This document shows positions 51,163-60,117 of a stretch of 60,178 bases of DNA, in pieces (positions within the stretch are counted from its first letter, which is position 1; the number at the start of each line of letters is the position of its first letter). The stretch covers positions 1-60,178 of the forward strand of contig JALEPZ010000096.1 of assembly GCA_022767125.1 (NCBI GenBank), in the 5' to 3' direction. The notes under the pieces are model-generated. The model did not search any database, had not been told where the DNA came from, and saw only the letters and a list, made by a program, of their open reading frames with translations. The stretch comes from Phocaeicola plebeius (GTDB lineage Bacteria > Bacteroidota > Bacteroidia > Bacteroidales > Bacteroidaceae). The position numbers were made by a program, and so were the translations under genes.

Positions 51163-51962
51163 GTTGGATAGAAGCACTGATACTGGGCCTTCTTCAGGGA
51201 CTGACCGAATACCTGCCGGTAAGCAGCAGCGGCCACCTGGCCATCGGTTCGGCCTTGTTCGGAATTGAAGGAGAAGAGAACCTGACGTTCACCATCGTGG
51301 TGCATGTAGCCACCGTACTCAGCACGCTGGTCATTTTATGGAAAGAAATCGACTGGATTTTCAAGGGGCTGTTCAAATGCCGGTTGAATGAAGAGACGAA
51401 ATACGTACTGAATATCCTTGTATCGATGATTCCCATCGGTATCGTAGGAGTCTTCTTCAAGGATACCGTGGAAGAGATTTTCGGATCGGGCCTGATGGTG
51501 GTAGGATGCATGCTGCTGGTAACAGCGGTCCTGCTCATCTATTCCTATTATGCCAAACCCCGTTCGAAAGAACAAATCAGCCTGAAAGATGCGTTCATCA
51601 TCGGTCTGGCACAAGCCTGCGCCGTCCTTCCGGGGCTGTCACGCTCCGGTACCACCATTGCCACCGGACTGTTGTTGGGCAACAAGAAGGAGTCGCTGGC
51701 CCAGTTCTCCTTCCTCATGGTCATCCCTCCCATTGTAGGGGAAGCCCTGCTGGACGGACTGAAAATCATGAAGGAAGCGTCGACCGCCGAAGCCGGTCTC
51801 TCCACCCTGTCCCTTTGCATCGGTTTTCTGGCGGCTTTCCTCTCGGGATGTGCAGCCTGCCAATGGATGATTACGATTGTCAAGAAAGGAAAGCTGGTGT
51901 ATTTCGGCCTCTATTGTGCCGTTGTCGGTGCCGTGACTCTTATCTGTAGTGTCTTATCTTAA
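51159..51962 (+). CDS. uppP: Undecaprenyl-diphosphate phosphatase
   Basis: A 267-residue inner-membrane enzyme that recycles the lipid carrier for peptidoglycan and O-antigen synthesis. About eight hydrophobic helices. Catalytic motifs are [16 protein letters not shown] near the start and [20 protein letters not shown] near residue 150. Full length. The ATG overlaps the DUF3098 stop (ATGA), so the two are translationally coupled. Confidence 0.97.
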   Translation: MSWIEALILGLLQGLTEYLPVSSSGHLAIGSALFGIEGEENLTFTIVVHVATVLSTLVILWKEIDWIFKGLFKCRLNEETKYVLNILVSMIPIGIVGVFFKDTVEEIFGSGLMVVGCMLLVTAVLLIYSYYAKPRSKEQISLKDAFIIGLAQACAVLPGLSRSGTTIATGLLLGNKKESLAQFSFLMVIPPIVGEALLDGLKIMKEASTAEAGLSTLSLCIGFLAAFLSGCAACQWMITIVKKGKLVYFGLYCAVVGAVTLICSVLS

Positions 51963-51972
51963 CTCCGACGGC

Positions 51973-52677
51973 ATGAATTTCAAGGAAGGAGAAGTATTGT
52001 ATTTCGACAAGCCCTTGCGGTGGACTTCGTTTGCCGTAGTCAATAAAATAAGGTATCACCTCTGTAGGGCCATGAAGGTGAAGAAACTGAAGGTCGGACA
52101 TGCCGGAACCCTCGATCCGCTGGCCACCGGGGTCATGATTATCTGTACGGGCAAGGCCACTAAACGGATTGAGGAATTCCAGTACCATACGAAGGAATAT
52201 GTGGCCACATTGCAGTTAGGTGCCACCACTCCTTCCTATGACCTGGAAAAGGAAATCGATGCCACCTACCCGACGGACCACATTACCCGGGAGCTGGTGG
52301 AAACCACGCTCCGGCAGTTCGTCGGTACCATCGAGCAGGTACCTCCAGCCTTTTCGGCCTGCAAGGTCAATGGTAGCCGCGCTTATGAACTGGCCCGCAA
52401 CGGGGACGAAGTGGAGCTGAAAGCCAAGACGCTGGTCATCGACGAAATCGAGCTGCTGGACTGCCGGCTGCCCGAAATCAAGATCCGGGTTGTCTGCAGC
52501 AAGGGAACCTACATCCGGGCACTGGCCCGCGACATCGGGGAAGCCCTTCACAGCGGTGCCCACCTCACGGCACTGGTCCGTACGAGAGTGGGCGACATCA
52601 CACTGGCTGACTGCATGAACGTGGAGCAGTTCCCCGAATGGCTCGACCAACAAGAAATAGAACTAACAACAGTATAA
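51973..52677 (+). CDS. truB: tRNA pseudouridine(55) synthase
   Basis: A 234-residue enzyme that makes pseudouridine 55 in the tRNA T-loop. The catalytic aspartate is in KVGHAGTLDPLATGVMI. YDLEKEIDATYP and CSKGTYIRALARDIGEALHS are family blocks. The ATG at 51973 is used; an earlier GTG would overlap uppP and adds nothing conserved. It is the fifth gene of the run and is followed 18 bp later by queA. Confidence 0.96.
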   Translation: MNFKEGEVLYFDKPLRWTSFAVVNKIRYHLCRAMKVKKLKVGHAGTLDPLATGVMIICTGKATKRIEEFQYHTKEYVATLQLGATTPSYDLEKEIDATYPTDHITRELVETTLRQFVGTIEQVPPAFSACKVNGSRAYELARNGDEVELKAKTLVIDEIELLDCRLPEIKIRVVCSKGTYIRALARDIGEALHSGAHLTALVRTRVGDITLADCMNVEQFPEWLDQQEIELTTV

Positions 52678-52695
52678 GGAAAAAAGGAAAGAAAG

Positions 52696-53754
52696 ATGAA
52701 GCTGTCACAATTCAAATTCAAGCTGCCGGAAGAGAAAATCGCCTTATATCCGGCCAAGTACCGCGATGAATCCCGCCTGATGGTGGTCCACAAATCCACC
52801 GGGCAATTGGAACATGTCCTGTTTAAGGATATTCTGAACTATTTTGATGACAAGGATGTGTTTATCTTCAACGACACCAAGGTCTTTCCTGCCCGCCTGT
52901 ACGGCAACAAGGAAAAGACCGGTGCCCGCATTGAAGTCTTCCTGCTGCGAGAGCTGAACCCGGACCTCCACTTGTGGGACGTGCTGGTAGACCCTGCCCG
53001 CAAAATCCGTATCGGTAACAAACTGTATTTCGGTGACGATGACTCGATGGTCGCTGAAGTCATCGACAACACGACATCTCGCGGACGTACCTTGCGGTTC
53101 CTCTATGACGACGGGCCGCACGATGAGTTCAAGAAAGCCCTCTATGCCTTGGGAGAACCTCCCTTGCCACCTTTTATCCACCGGGCTGCCGAACCAGAAG
53201 ACAACGAGCGTTTCCAGACCATTTTCGCCAGAAACGAAGGAGCGGTCACCGTACCGGCTGCCGGACTCCACTTCAGCCGTGAACTGATGAAGCGCATGGA
53301 AATCAAGGGAATCGAATCCGCATTCATTACCATGCACTGTGGATTGGGCAATTTCCGCGACATCGACGTGGAAGACCTGACCAAGCACAAGATGGATTCG
53401 GAGCAGATGTTCATCAACGCAGAGGCTTGCCGCATCGTGAATACAGCGAAGGACGAAAACCATAAGGTATGCGCTGTGGGCACCTCCGTGATGCGGTCTG
53501 TTGAAACGGCTGTAGGAACCGACTGCCGTCTGAAGGAATTTGAAGGATGGACCAACAAGTTCATCTTCCCTCCCTATGAATTCTCGCTGGCCGACAGTAT
53601 GATCAGCAACTTCCACATGCCCCTCTCCACCATGCTGATGCTGGTCTGCTCGTTCGGAGGATACGAACTGATTATGGAGGCTTACCATACTGCCCTGAAG
53701 GAAGACTATCGCTTCGGTACATATGGAGATGCCATGTTGATTCTCGACAAGTAA
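52696..53754 (+). CDS. queA: S-adenosylmethionine:tRNA ribosyltransferase-isomerase
   Basis: A 352-residue enzyme that converts 7-aminomethyl-7-deazaguanine in tRNA to epoxyqueuosine, using the ribosyl part of SAM. Family blocks are [20 protein letters not shown] at the start, [36 protein letters not shown] and [19 protein letters not shown]. Length is normal. The other queuosine genes are elsewhere. folK starts 3 bp after its stop. Confidence 0.97.
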   Translation: MKLSQFKFKLPEEKIALYPAKYRDESRLMVVHKSTGQLEHVLFKDILNYFDDKDVFIFNDTKVFPARLYGNKEKTGARIEVFLLRELNPDLHLWDVLVDPARKIRIGNKLYFGDDDSMVAEVIDNTTSRGRTLRFLYDDGPHDEFKKALYALGEPPLPPFIHRAAEPEDNERFQTIFARNEGAVTVPAAGLHFSRELMKRMEIKGIESAFITMHCGLGNFRDIDVEDLTKHKMDSEQMFINAEACRIVNTAKDENHKVCAVGTSVMRSVETAVGTDCRLKEFEGWTNKFIFPPYEFSLADSMISNFHMPLSTMLMLVCSFGGYELIMEAYHTALKEDYRFGTYGDAMLILDK

Positions 53755-53757
53755 CCC

Positions 53758-54213
53758 ATGGCAAGCGTCTACCTGAGTTTAGGAACCAACCTGGGCGACA
53801 AGACGGCCCATCTGCAAGCGGCTGTCGAACTGATACAAAAGAAGATAGGGGACGTGGTTTCCCTATCTTCTTTTATAGAGACCCTTCCCTGGGGATTCGT
53901 TTCCCCCCATTCTTTCCTCAATGCCGCGGCCTGCGTAGAGACATCGCTTTCTCCACAGGAGGTATTGTTCGTCACACAGGACATCGAACGGGAACTGGGA
54001 CGGACCCATAAATCGGTCAACGGTCACTATACCGACCGGATAATCGATATCGACCTGCTACTCTACGATCAATTGATTCTGCATACAACCGAACTGGAAC
54101 TGCCACATCCCCTGATGACGGAACGTTCGTTCGTGATGATTCCGCTGTGTGAAATCGCTCCCAATGTGATGCATCCGGTTTTCCACCGGCCCCTGAAGGA
54201 ACTTATGAAATAA
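53758..54213 (+). CDS. folK: 2-amino-4-hydroxy-6-hydroxymethyldihydropteridine diphosphokinase
   Basis: A 151-residue kinase that pyrophosphorylates the pterin precursor of folate. It opens with YLSLGTNLGDKTAHLQAAV, has PHSFLNAAACVETSLSP, and carries the catalytic signature DRIIDIDLLLYD with the two magnesium aspartates. It is the last gene of the run. The terminator at 54223-54287 is a copy of the dispersed palindromic repeat. Confidence 0.96.
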   Translation: MASVYLSLGTNLGDKTAHLQAAVELIQKKIGDVVSLSSFIETLPWGFVSPHSFLNAAACVETSLSPQEVLFVTQDIERELGRTHKSVNGHYTDRIIDIDLLLYDQLILHTTELELPHPLMTERSFVMIPLCEIAPNVMHPVFHRPLKELMK

Positions 54214-54222
54214 TCATTCTGA

Positions 54223-54287
54223 CGTAGTGAAGAATCTGAATACATTGGTGAATGATTGACAGATTCTTCACTACGACTTTTTATTTT
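54223..54287 (+). terminator. Terminator of folK formed by a dispersed palindromic repeat
   Basis: CGTAGTGAAGAATCTG (54223-54238) and CAGATTCTTCACTACG (54260-54275) form a perfect 16-bp stem around 21 nt, followed by ACTTTTTATTTT. The stem sequence belongs to the family at 2501, 33091 and 48675. Confidence 0.85.
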
Positions 54288-54340
54288 GACACGCTCTCAA
54301 TCGATCGGTTCTCCGGAGTTTCCGAGCACTCCCTCCCGCC

Positions 54341-55120
54341 TTAATAAGAAGCACTGGCCTCCACCCCTTCTTCACGCAAGAGGCTGACAATGCGGTCCAG
54401 CTCTTCATGCGTGGCTTTCTGCAACGACTGGTCCGGCGTCTCACGGTCGATGGTATAGATCATAACCTGGCGCGGCGAAATGGCCTTGACCGCTTTTATC
54501 CATGGCAACACGAAGGCATCGGATGTATTGTCTACATCCACTCCTTCGTCGGTTTTTCCTTTCAGGAACATGGTCTGCACAATTACCCGACCTTGAAAAG
54601 CCTTCATACCTTCCACAATGCGGTTCACATCGTAAGCCCCTGCAGGGCGGTCCACCAGACGGATGTAATCAGGATTCACCGTATCCAGCTTCAGGATATT
54701 GTTGTCGACCTTTTCCAGGGCTGCAAAGACAGCAGGACGGTAAACGAAGGTCGCATTGCTCAATACACTCACCTTGACATGGGGAAAATAACGATCGCGC
54801 AACTCCAACGTATCGTCTATGATACCTGCGAACTGGGGATGGGCAGTAGGCTCACCGTTCCCGGCAAACGTAAACACATCGGGGATAGGCCCATGAGCCT
54901 GCATGTCCTTCAGACGGGCTTCCAGGGCCTCCTTCACTTCTTCCCGTGTAGGCAGCGGACGATGCGGACGACGGTCCTTGTTGTACCCACATTCACAATA
55001 AATGCAGTCGAATGTACAAAACTTGCCATCGGCAGGCAGCAGGTTGATACCCAGCGATACTCCCAGACGACGACTATGGATAGGGCCGAAAATGGGAGAA
55101 GGATAAATGACGGTTGACAT
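54341..55120 (-). CDS. Radical SAM protein
   Basis: A 259-residue radical SAM enzyme. The cluster motif is CTFDCIYCECG near residue 34 (CxxxCxxC), after the family opening IFGPIHSRRLGVSLGINLLP. FTFAGNGEPTAHP is the GNGEP-type motif that supports SAM binding. The family resembles the Wyb/TYW1-related group of COG0731, whose bacterial members are mostly uncharacterised. There is no extra auxiliary cluster and no obvious partner gene, so the substrate is unknown. It stands alone on the minus strand. Confidence 0.88.
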   Translation of the reverse strand: MSTVIYPSPIFGPIHSRRLGVSLGINLLPADGKFCTFDCIYCECGYNKDRRPHRPLPTREEVKEALEARLKDMQAHGPIPDVFTFAGNGEPTAHPQFAGIIDDTLELRDRYFPHVKVSVLSNATFVYRPAVFAALEKVDNNILKLDTVNPDYIRLVDRPAGAYDVNRIVEGMKAFQGRVIVQTMFLKGKTDEGVDVDNTSDAFVLPWIKAVKAISPRQVMIYTIDRETPDQSLQKATHEELDRIVSLLREEGVEASASY

Positions 55121-55177
55121 AACACTTCTTTTTATAGTTGTTTTCTGGCGGACAAAGATACGACTATTCTTTCAGAT

Positions 55178-57226
55178 TCACCACTTCCATCGCAATTGAA
55201 GTACCAGTTCCGATTTGTTGCTTCCTTGGATTTCCTCCAGCCCCGACCCGATTTTGTCCCGATTGAAATAGTGGGTCCATGCATAGCGAGCCTGCAACAC
55301 CCACCGGTTTTTCCACGTGTATTTCAACAGGGCGGAATATCTCATTCCTTTTCCATAGAAGGACGATAGTGCATAGGCATACAACACATGCGGTTCGTAC
55401 AGGTATACTCGGGCATCATAGGTGTCGGCCTGGAACCAGGCTCCACTGACGGAAACTTGCAACGGACGGCCTGCCGGGCTCCATTGTACCATATTGCCAG
55501 CCAACCACCCCTTGGCCGGCATTTGTTTCCAAAACCCTGACCGTACATATTCCAACACCGTTTTCACCCGTAACTGTTCACTGGGTGAATAACGCAACTG
55601 TCCTTGTATCCGCTGGCGGATAAAGGGAATGACTTGCCGCTCTCCTTCCTCATTTCCGTTGTTTTTGGCCTTGTTCGAATAGTTATACTTTATCAACATA
55701 GTCAGTGAATGAGTAGGTGAATAACTGATTTGCCCTCCTCCGGCTATTCCGGAAGTATGTAACGCATCTACTTGAAAACGGCGGTAAGGGAAATGGAAGA
55801 AATCCACATGTCCAGAAAAGGAAATATCTTTCAAAAAGCTGGTTTCCAAACCTATATAACATCCTGTTTCATTGCGGACCGATGAATTTTCACTGAATGC
55901 CTGCGCATACATACCTTGAAATGCTTTGTCGTAATACCTGTTCATAAGTAGAAAGGTAGTATTCACAGTCGGTGAATAAGTCAGCATGTTCAATGTAGCT
56001 ATCTTACCGGTCCTGTCAACAGCCGTTTCTCCCGCCAGAATCCATCGTCCGAAAAACCATTTATAATGGCCGCCGATGCTTGCAAATTCTTTTCCACGCG
56101 GATCGTAAAGATTATATGGATGTGACACAGGATTCAACATCTTGTTGAAAACATTATAAACAGCCGTTAATCCTCCTTCAATGTACTTTCCGTTATAGCA
56201 TAAATGTCCTCCTACCAGCTGATTGGAAATGGTATGTTTCTTTTCCAAGTCACTCTGCAGACGATGATATCCATCTGTTTTAAACGACCTTATAAACCCC
56301 TCTTCTACCCGCCCGTCCTGCTTGCCGGACGAACAGAAACCCGTCAGCAACCAGCGTTTGGACAACCGATAAGTCATTCCTACACCTTGCAGATAACCAG
56401 CCTCACCGACCGAAGAATACTTGTTCAATCCCTGTCCCGCCCGCGTAGCCGACAAGATATTCACCCACTGGTTGAAAAAGAAGCCTCCGGTGTTCATTAC
56501 CAGTCCGTAGCCAAAACAGGCCCGATAATGTCCCAATACCAATGATTCCACCCGTCCGATTTTTCTCAGGAACAGATAGCCCGTATAGCTGTCATATCCC
56601 TTACGGTTGTACTGGCTGAAAAAAGGTTCTCCCGCATCCTTTTCGGCTGTCAGTCCTGCATAGACCTGGTCGCGATAGTGGAACCGATACCGCAAATTGG
56701 TATAGCATGCACTGCCCTGATAACGTTTGTTCGGGGACTTGTCCATCACTTCCTGTGGATAGGCCGCATATCCTGCTTTCTGCTGAAATGGGATATCCAC
56801 ACGTGTTATTAACTCCTGTTGATTGTACTTCCACAAATCGTGTTTCCATTCCCACAAGGGTTTCTGTGCTGCCGGTCCTATCTCTATGAAATGCAACAAC
56901 AGCTTCCGGACTTTCCAACTCATCCCTTCTATTCCCCACAATTCGTTTTCCGACTGCAATGGACCGTATTTGTACACATGATACAAAATGGATTCAATCA
57001 GCTGGTCCGACAAGAAAGGAAGTCGCTCCAACTGATCTTTGGTGATGGTATTGATGTTGAAAGGTTGCTCAGCCACTTCCCCCAATTCTTCGTAAAGAGC
57101 CTGCCAGTCCACCGACGATTCATCGATGCCCAACTGCTCATTCCACTCTGTCCAGTCGGTCTGTGAATAACCTTTCCAACTTGAAATACAGATCAGTAAA
57201 CATAAACCCAGCCGCTTTATCCACAT
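55178..57226 (-). CDS. ComEA-like helix-hairpin-helix domain fused to an outer-membrane beta-barrel
   Basis: A 682-residue exported protein. After a signal peptide (LGLCLLICISSWKGYSQ) comes an HhH region (about 45-115: PFNINTITKDQLERLPFLSD and YGPLQSENELWGIEGMSWKV), as in ComEA DNA-binding proteins. The rest, about 550 residues, shows alternating strands with many aromatic residues and ends in LVLQLRWKW, a typical outer-membrane barrel end. I start at the ATG at 57226. Domain order suggests a periplasmic HhH plug on an outer-membrane barrel. DNA binding or uptake is an inference from the HhH domain only. Codons are more AT-rich than in the operon to the left. Confidence 0.82.
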   Translation of the reverse strand: MWIKRLGLCLLICISSWKGYSQTDWTEWNEQLGIDESSVDWQALYEELGEVAEQPFNINTITKDQLERLPFLSDQLIESILYHVYKYGPLQSENELWGIEGMSWKVRKLLLHFIEIGPAAQKPLWEWKHDLWKYNQQELITRVDIPFQQKAGYAAYPQEVMDKSPNKRYQGSACYTNLRYRFHYRDQVYAGLTAEKDAGEPFFSQYNRKGYDSYTGYLFLRKIGRVESLVLGHYRACFGYGLVMNTGGFFFNQWVNILSATRAGQGLNKYSSVGEAGYLQGVGMTYRLSKRWLLTGFCSSGKQDGRVEEGFIRSFKTDGYHRLQSDLEKKHTISNQLVGGHLCYNGKYIEGGLTAVYNVFNKMLNPVSHPYNLYDPRGKEFASIGGHYKWFFGRWILAGETAVDRTGKIATLNMLTYSPTVNTTFLLMNRYYDKAFQGMYAQAFSENSSVRNETGCYIGLETSFLKDISFSGHVDFFHFPYRRFQVDALHTSGIAGGGQISYSPTHSLTMLIKYNYSNKAKNNGNEEGERQVIPFIRQRIQGQLRYSPSEQLRVKTVLEYVRSGFWKQMPAKGWLAGNMVQWSPAGRPLQVSVSGAWFQADTYDARVYLYEPHVLYAYALSSFYGKGMRYSALLKYTWKNRWVLQARYAWTHYFNRDKIGSGLEEIQGSNKSELVLQLRWKW

Positions 57227-57313
57227 AGTTTTCAACTCTAAATTACACACACAATTCGTTAATTTTATCCCCTATGCTAACAGTACATCATTATTATTTC
57301 TAATTTTGCTGAC

Positions 57314-57916
57314 ATGAAAAAGGACCGATTCTTACTCCTGTTCCTGCTGACCGCCTTCTTCCGGTGTGCTCAAGCCCAGCAAACGAAGCTGACCTCTGAG
57401 GGCAACTTCCAGCTACCGGTATGTGTCTATCAGGGAGATACTATCCCTTATATAACCCTCCCCAATGTAATTGTCTACCCCAAACTCAAGTTTAAAAGCA
57501 AAAAACAGGAGAACAATTATTGGCGACTGGTCCGAGACGTAAAAAAAACCTTGCCCCTGGCCAAGGAAATAAAAAATGCGGTGATTGAAACCTATGAATA
57601 CATGGAAACCTTACCCAACAAGAAGGCGAAAGACAAACATATCAAGGAAGTGGAAAAGGGACTGAAGAAACAATATACTGCCCGACTGAAGAAACTGACG
57701 TTCAGACAGGGAAAACTCCTGATCAAACTGGTGGACAGGGAATGCAACCAATCGTCTTACGAACTGGTCAAAGCCTTTATGGGACCATTCAAAGCAGGTT
57801 TTTATCAAGCATTCGCTTCCTTGTTCGGGGCCAGCCTAAAAAAAGAATACGACCCCGACAACGATGACAAACTGGTGGAAAGAGTCATTGAACTGGTGGA
57901 AAACGGTCAGTTATAA
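57314..57916 (+). CDS. DUF4294 family exported protein
   Basis: A 200-residue protein with a signal peptide (LLLFLLTAFFRCAQAQ). The mature part has GDTIPYITLPNVIVYPKLKF followed by a charged helical region (NYWRLVRDVKKTLPLAKEIK) and a conserved end (RQGKLLIKLVDRECNQSSYE). This matches DUF4294, a Bacteroidetes family of unknown function. It is divergent from the HhH-barrel gene, 87 bp away. Confidence 0.88.
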   Translation: MKKDRFLLLFLLTAFFRCAQAQQTKLTSEGNFQLPVCVYQGDTIPYITLPNVIVYPKLKFKSKKQENNYWRLVRDVKKTLPLAKEIKNAVIETYEYMETLPNKKAKDKHIKEVEKGLKKQYTARLKKLTFRQGKLLIKLVDRECNQSSYELVKAFMGPFKAGFYQAFASLFGASLKKEYDPDNDDKLVERVIELVENGQL

Positions 57917-57937
57917 ACCGCCGTATCCACCGGCTGT

Positions 57938-58465
57938 TCAATGCAGCCGCTTGGCCAGTTCCCACAACACGATGCCGGCTGTAACGGAAACGTTGAGCGA
58001 GTGTTTGGTCCCGTACTGAGGAATCTCGATACATCCGTCGCAGCTGTCCACCACTTCCTGCTTCACTCCTTTCACCTCGTTGCCCAGTACAATGGCATAT
58101 TTCCGACCGGATTCCAACTGCAGCTCATCCAACAGGGTACTCCCCTTGCATTGTTCAATGGCCAACACGATATATCCCATCCGATGTAATTCATCTACAG
58201 CCTCTTGCGTATTCCGATAATACCTCCAGTCCACCGTCAGCTCCGCTCCGAGTGCCGTTTTATGCATCTCCGGATGAGGAGGGGTGGCAGTAATTCCACA
58301 CAAATAGATCCGGTCTACTAGAAAGGCATCCGAGGTGCGGAATACAGCTCCTATATTGTGCAGACTTCTCACTTCGTCCAACACCACTGCCAACGGCAGC
58401 TTTTCCGCCTTTTTGAACTCTTCCACCGTCAGGCGGTTCATTTCTGTCACTTTCAGTTTTCTCAT
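57938..58465 (-). CDS. TrmH/SpoU family RNA methyltransferase
   Basis: A 175-residue SPOUT methyltransferase of 2'-O-ribose in RNA. The three SPOUT motifs are present: LDEVRSLHNIGAVFRTSDAF (motif 1), AIVLGNEVKGVKQEVVDSCD (motif 2) and IPQYGTKHSLNVSVTAGIVL (motif 3). It lacks an N-terminal substrate-binding domain, so the target (tRNA or rRNA) cannot be named. It borders the AT-rich origin-like region. Confidence 0.93.
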   Translation of the reverse strand: MRKLKVTEMNRLTVEEFKKAEKLPLAVVLDEVRSLHNIGAVFRTSDAFLVDRIYLCGITATPPHPEMHKTALGAELTVDWRYYRNTQEAVDELHRMGYIVLAIEQCKGSTLLDELQLESGRKYAIVLGNEVKGVKQEVVDSCDGCIEIPQYGTKHSLNVSVTAGIVLWELAKRLH

Positions 58466-58941
58466 TTCCGATTTATAAGCTACATGGGTTCAACAAATCC
58501 CCTAAGAAAGGTGCAAAGATAAAAACAATATTCATAATCCTGTTGAAAACGGTGGAAAAGCTGTAGAAAAGCTGGGGAAACAAAATGAAAACTTTTTCTT
58601 GGATATATCATCGAAAACACTATATACGACCTATTATCAACCCACCAAAAAAGTTAGCAGAAATTTTCATCATCACTTTAAACACTTTTTTTCTATAAAA
58701 TCAGTCGTTATTCAGCAGAAAGTTTTTAACTTTGCAACGTATCAACATATTGTTAATAGTTGGTGTAAAGTAAGCGGTTTCAAGAAGAAAGCCTGTTAGT
58801 CGGTTATTAATAACTGGAAGTATTGTACTAATAACCAAAAAAACAAGAAAATGGGCTTTTTTTTTCGAACACTATTCACCGCCTATTATCAATATCATAG
58901 ATTTCTTTTTTAAAAGAAAGAAAATAGAATTATAGTAATAG
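58466..58941. other. AT-rich intergenic region, candidate chromosomal replication origin (oriC)
   Basis: A 476-bp gap with no credible gene. TGTTGAAAA (58541), GGTGGAAAA (58551), TGTAGAAAA (58562) and TGGGGAAAC (58573) recur at 10-11-bp steps on one helix face. Their complement, TTTTCnACA, is close to the DnaA box. TTATCAACC (58634) and TTATCAATA (58886) are 7/9 matches to TTATCCACA, within an 11-bp direct repeat CCTATTATCAA (58630, 58882). GTTATTAATAAC (58803-58814) is a perfect palindrome. The last 80 bp are nearly pure A/T. Plus-strand base composition changes from C-rich on the left to G-rich on the right. dnaA is not visible. Confidence is limited by the small right flank. Confidence 0.55.
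58727..58734 (+). promoter_or_regulatory. Possible -7 box, far upstream of nadA
   Basis: TAACTTTG fits TAnnTTTG, 207 bp before nadA. A T9 run after a possible AAAGCC/GGCTTT stem ends at 58865. The box could make either a long nadA leader or a separate short RNA. Confidence 0.35.
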
Positions 58942-59931
58942 ATGAAAGAAGAATGGTTGAAAAAAGGGTTTGTCAGTGAACCCGTAGACAAAAGTCTGGA
59001 CTTGAAAGCTGAGATTAATCGGCTGAGGCAAGAAAAGAAGGCTGTCATTCTGGGACACTTCTACCAGTCGGATGAGATTCAGGAAATCGCCGATTTTGTA
59101 GGAGACAGTTTGGCACTGGCGCAGTGGGCCGCGAAAACCGATGCACGGATTATTGTGATGTGTGGCGTGCATTTCATGGGTGAAACGGCCAAGATTCTGT
59201 GTCCGGACAAGAAGGTGCTGATTCCGGACTTGAATGCCGGATGTTCGTTGGCTGACAGTTGTCCTGCCGATCGGTTTGCCGACTTTGTGCAGGCGCATCC
59301 CGATCACAAGGTGATTTCGTATGTCAATACCAGTGCGGCTGTCAAGGCTGTGACCGATGTGGTGGTGACATCGACCAATGCCAAGCAGATTGTGGAAAGT
59401 TTCCCGAAAGATGAAAAATTGATTTTCGGTCCAGACAAGAACTTGGGCAATTATATCAATTCCATTACCGGAAGAAACATGCTCTTATGGGACGGAGCCT
59501 GTCATGTGCATGAAAAATTCTCCGTCGAAAAAATTCTCGAACTGAAAAAACAATATCCCGATGCCGCTATTCTCGTACATCCGGAATGCAAGGGGGCGGT
59601 GGCTAAATTAGCGGACAAGGTAGCTTCAACGGCTGGTCTGTTGAAATTTGCCGTGGCCAGCGATAAAAAAGATTTCATTGTAGCTACCGAAAGCGGTATT
59701 TTATACGAAATGCGCAAAAACTGTCCGGATAAGAACTTTATTCCCGCTCCGCCAGAAGACAGTACCTGTGCCTGTAACGAATGTAACTTTATGCGCTTGA
59801 ACACACTTGAAAAACTATATAATGCGTTAAAGTATGAATGGCCGGAAGTACAGGTCGATGCTGCTGTGGCAGAGAAAGCCATTCGTCCTATCCGTAGGAT
59901 GTTGGAAATTTCAGCTCAATTAGGACTTTGA
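58942..59931 (+). CDS. nadA: Quinolinate synthase
   Basis: A 329-residue enzyme that condenses iminoaspartate with dihydroxyacetone phosphate in NAD synthesis, using a [4Fe-4S] cluster. Blocks seen are VILGHFYQSDEIQEIADFVG, VMCGVHFMGETAKIL and PDLNAGCSLADSCPADRF (cluster cysteines), MLLWDGACHVHEKF, HPECKGAVAKLADKV, and the last cluster cysteine in CACNECNFMRLN. Full length. Unlike the plus-strand genes to the left it is rich in G and T on its coding strand, as expected for a leading-strand gene right of an origin. nadB and nadC are not in the window. Confidence 0.97.
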   Translation: MKEEWLKKGFVSEPVDKSLDLKAEINRLRQEKKAVILGHFYQSDEIQEIADFVGDSLALAQWAAKTDARIIVMCGVHFMGETAKILCPDKKVLIPDLNAGCSLADSCPADRFADFVQAHPDHKVISYVNTSAAVKAVTDVVVTSTNAKQIVESFPKDEKLIFGPDKNLGNYINSITGRNMLLWDGACHVHEKFSVEKILELKKQYPDAAILVHPECKGAVAKLADKVASTAGLLKFAVASDKKDFIVATESGILYEMRKNCPDKNFIPAPPEDSTCACNECNFMRLNTLEKLYNALKYEWPEVQVDAAVAEKAIRPIRRMLEISAQLGL

Positions 59932-59958
59932 TCTTTTTTCTCCGATGAATAAAATGCC

Positions 59959-60004
59959 GAAAGTCATCCCGAGGGTTTTTCCTGAAGGATGACTTTCAGT
60001 TTTA
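59959..60004 (+). terminator. Terminator of nadA
   Basis: GAAAGTCATCC (59959-59969) and GGATGACTTTC (59987-59997) form a perfect 11-bp stem with AGTTTTAT after it. It lies 28 bp beyond the nadA stop. Confidence 0.8.
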
Positions 60005-60080
60005 TATGAGTTAATAAGTCTGTAGTAACGAGGTTGTATCCTTAAATCCTGTTATAAAACATACTTTTTCTCTTGGAAAA

Positions 60081-60111
60081 TTTGCAGGGAATACAGAAAT
60101 GCGTACCTTTG
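60081..60111 (+). promoter_or_regulatory. Consensus promoter near the right end
   Basis: TTTG (60081-60084), 19 bp, TACCTTTG (60104-60111): an exact Bacteroides promoter. It reads towards a gene or RNA beyond the window; no start codon with an open frame is visible here. Confidence 0.75.
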
Positions 60112-60117
60112 CATTGT

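Noticed and set aside
58599-58799. 66-codon frame in the origin-like gap
   Set aside because: AT-driven composition (Lys, Phe, His, Ser), no conserved pattern, and it spans the repeat elements.
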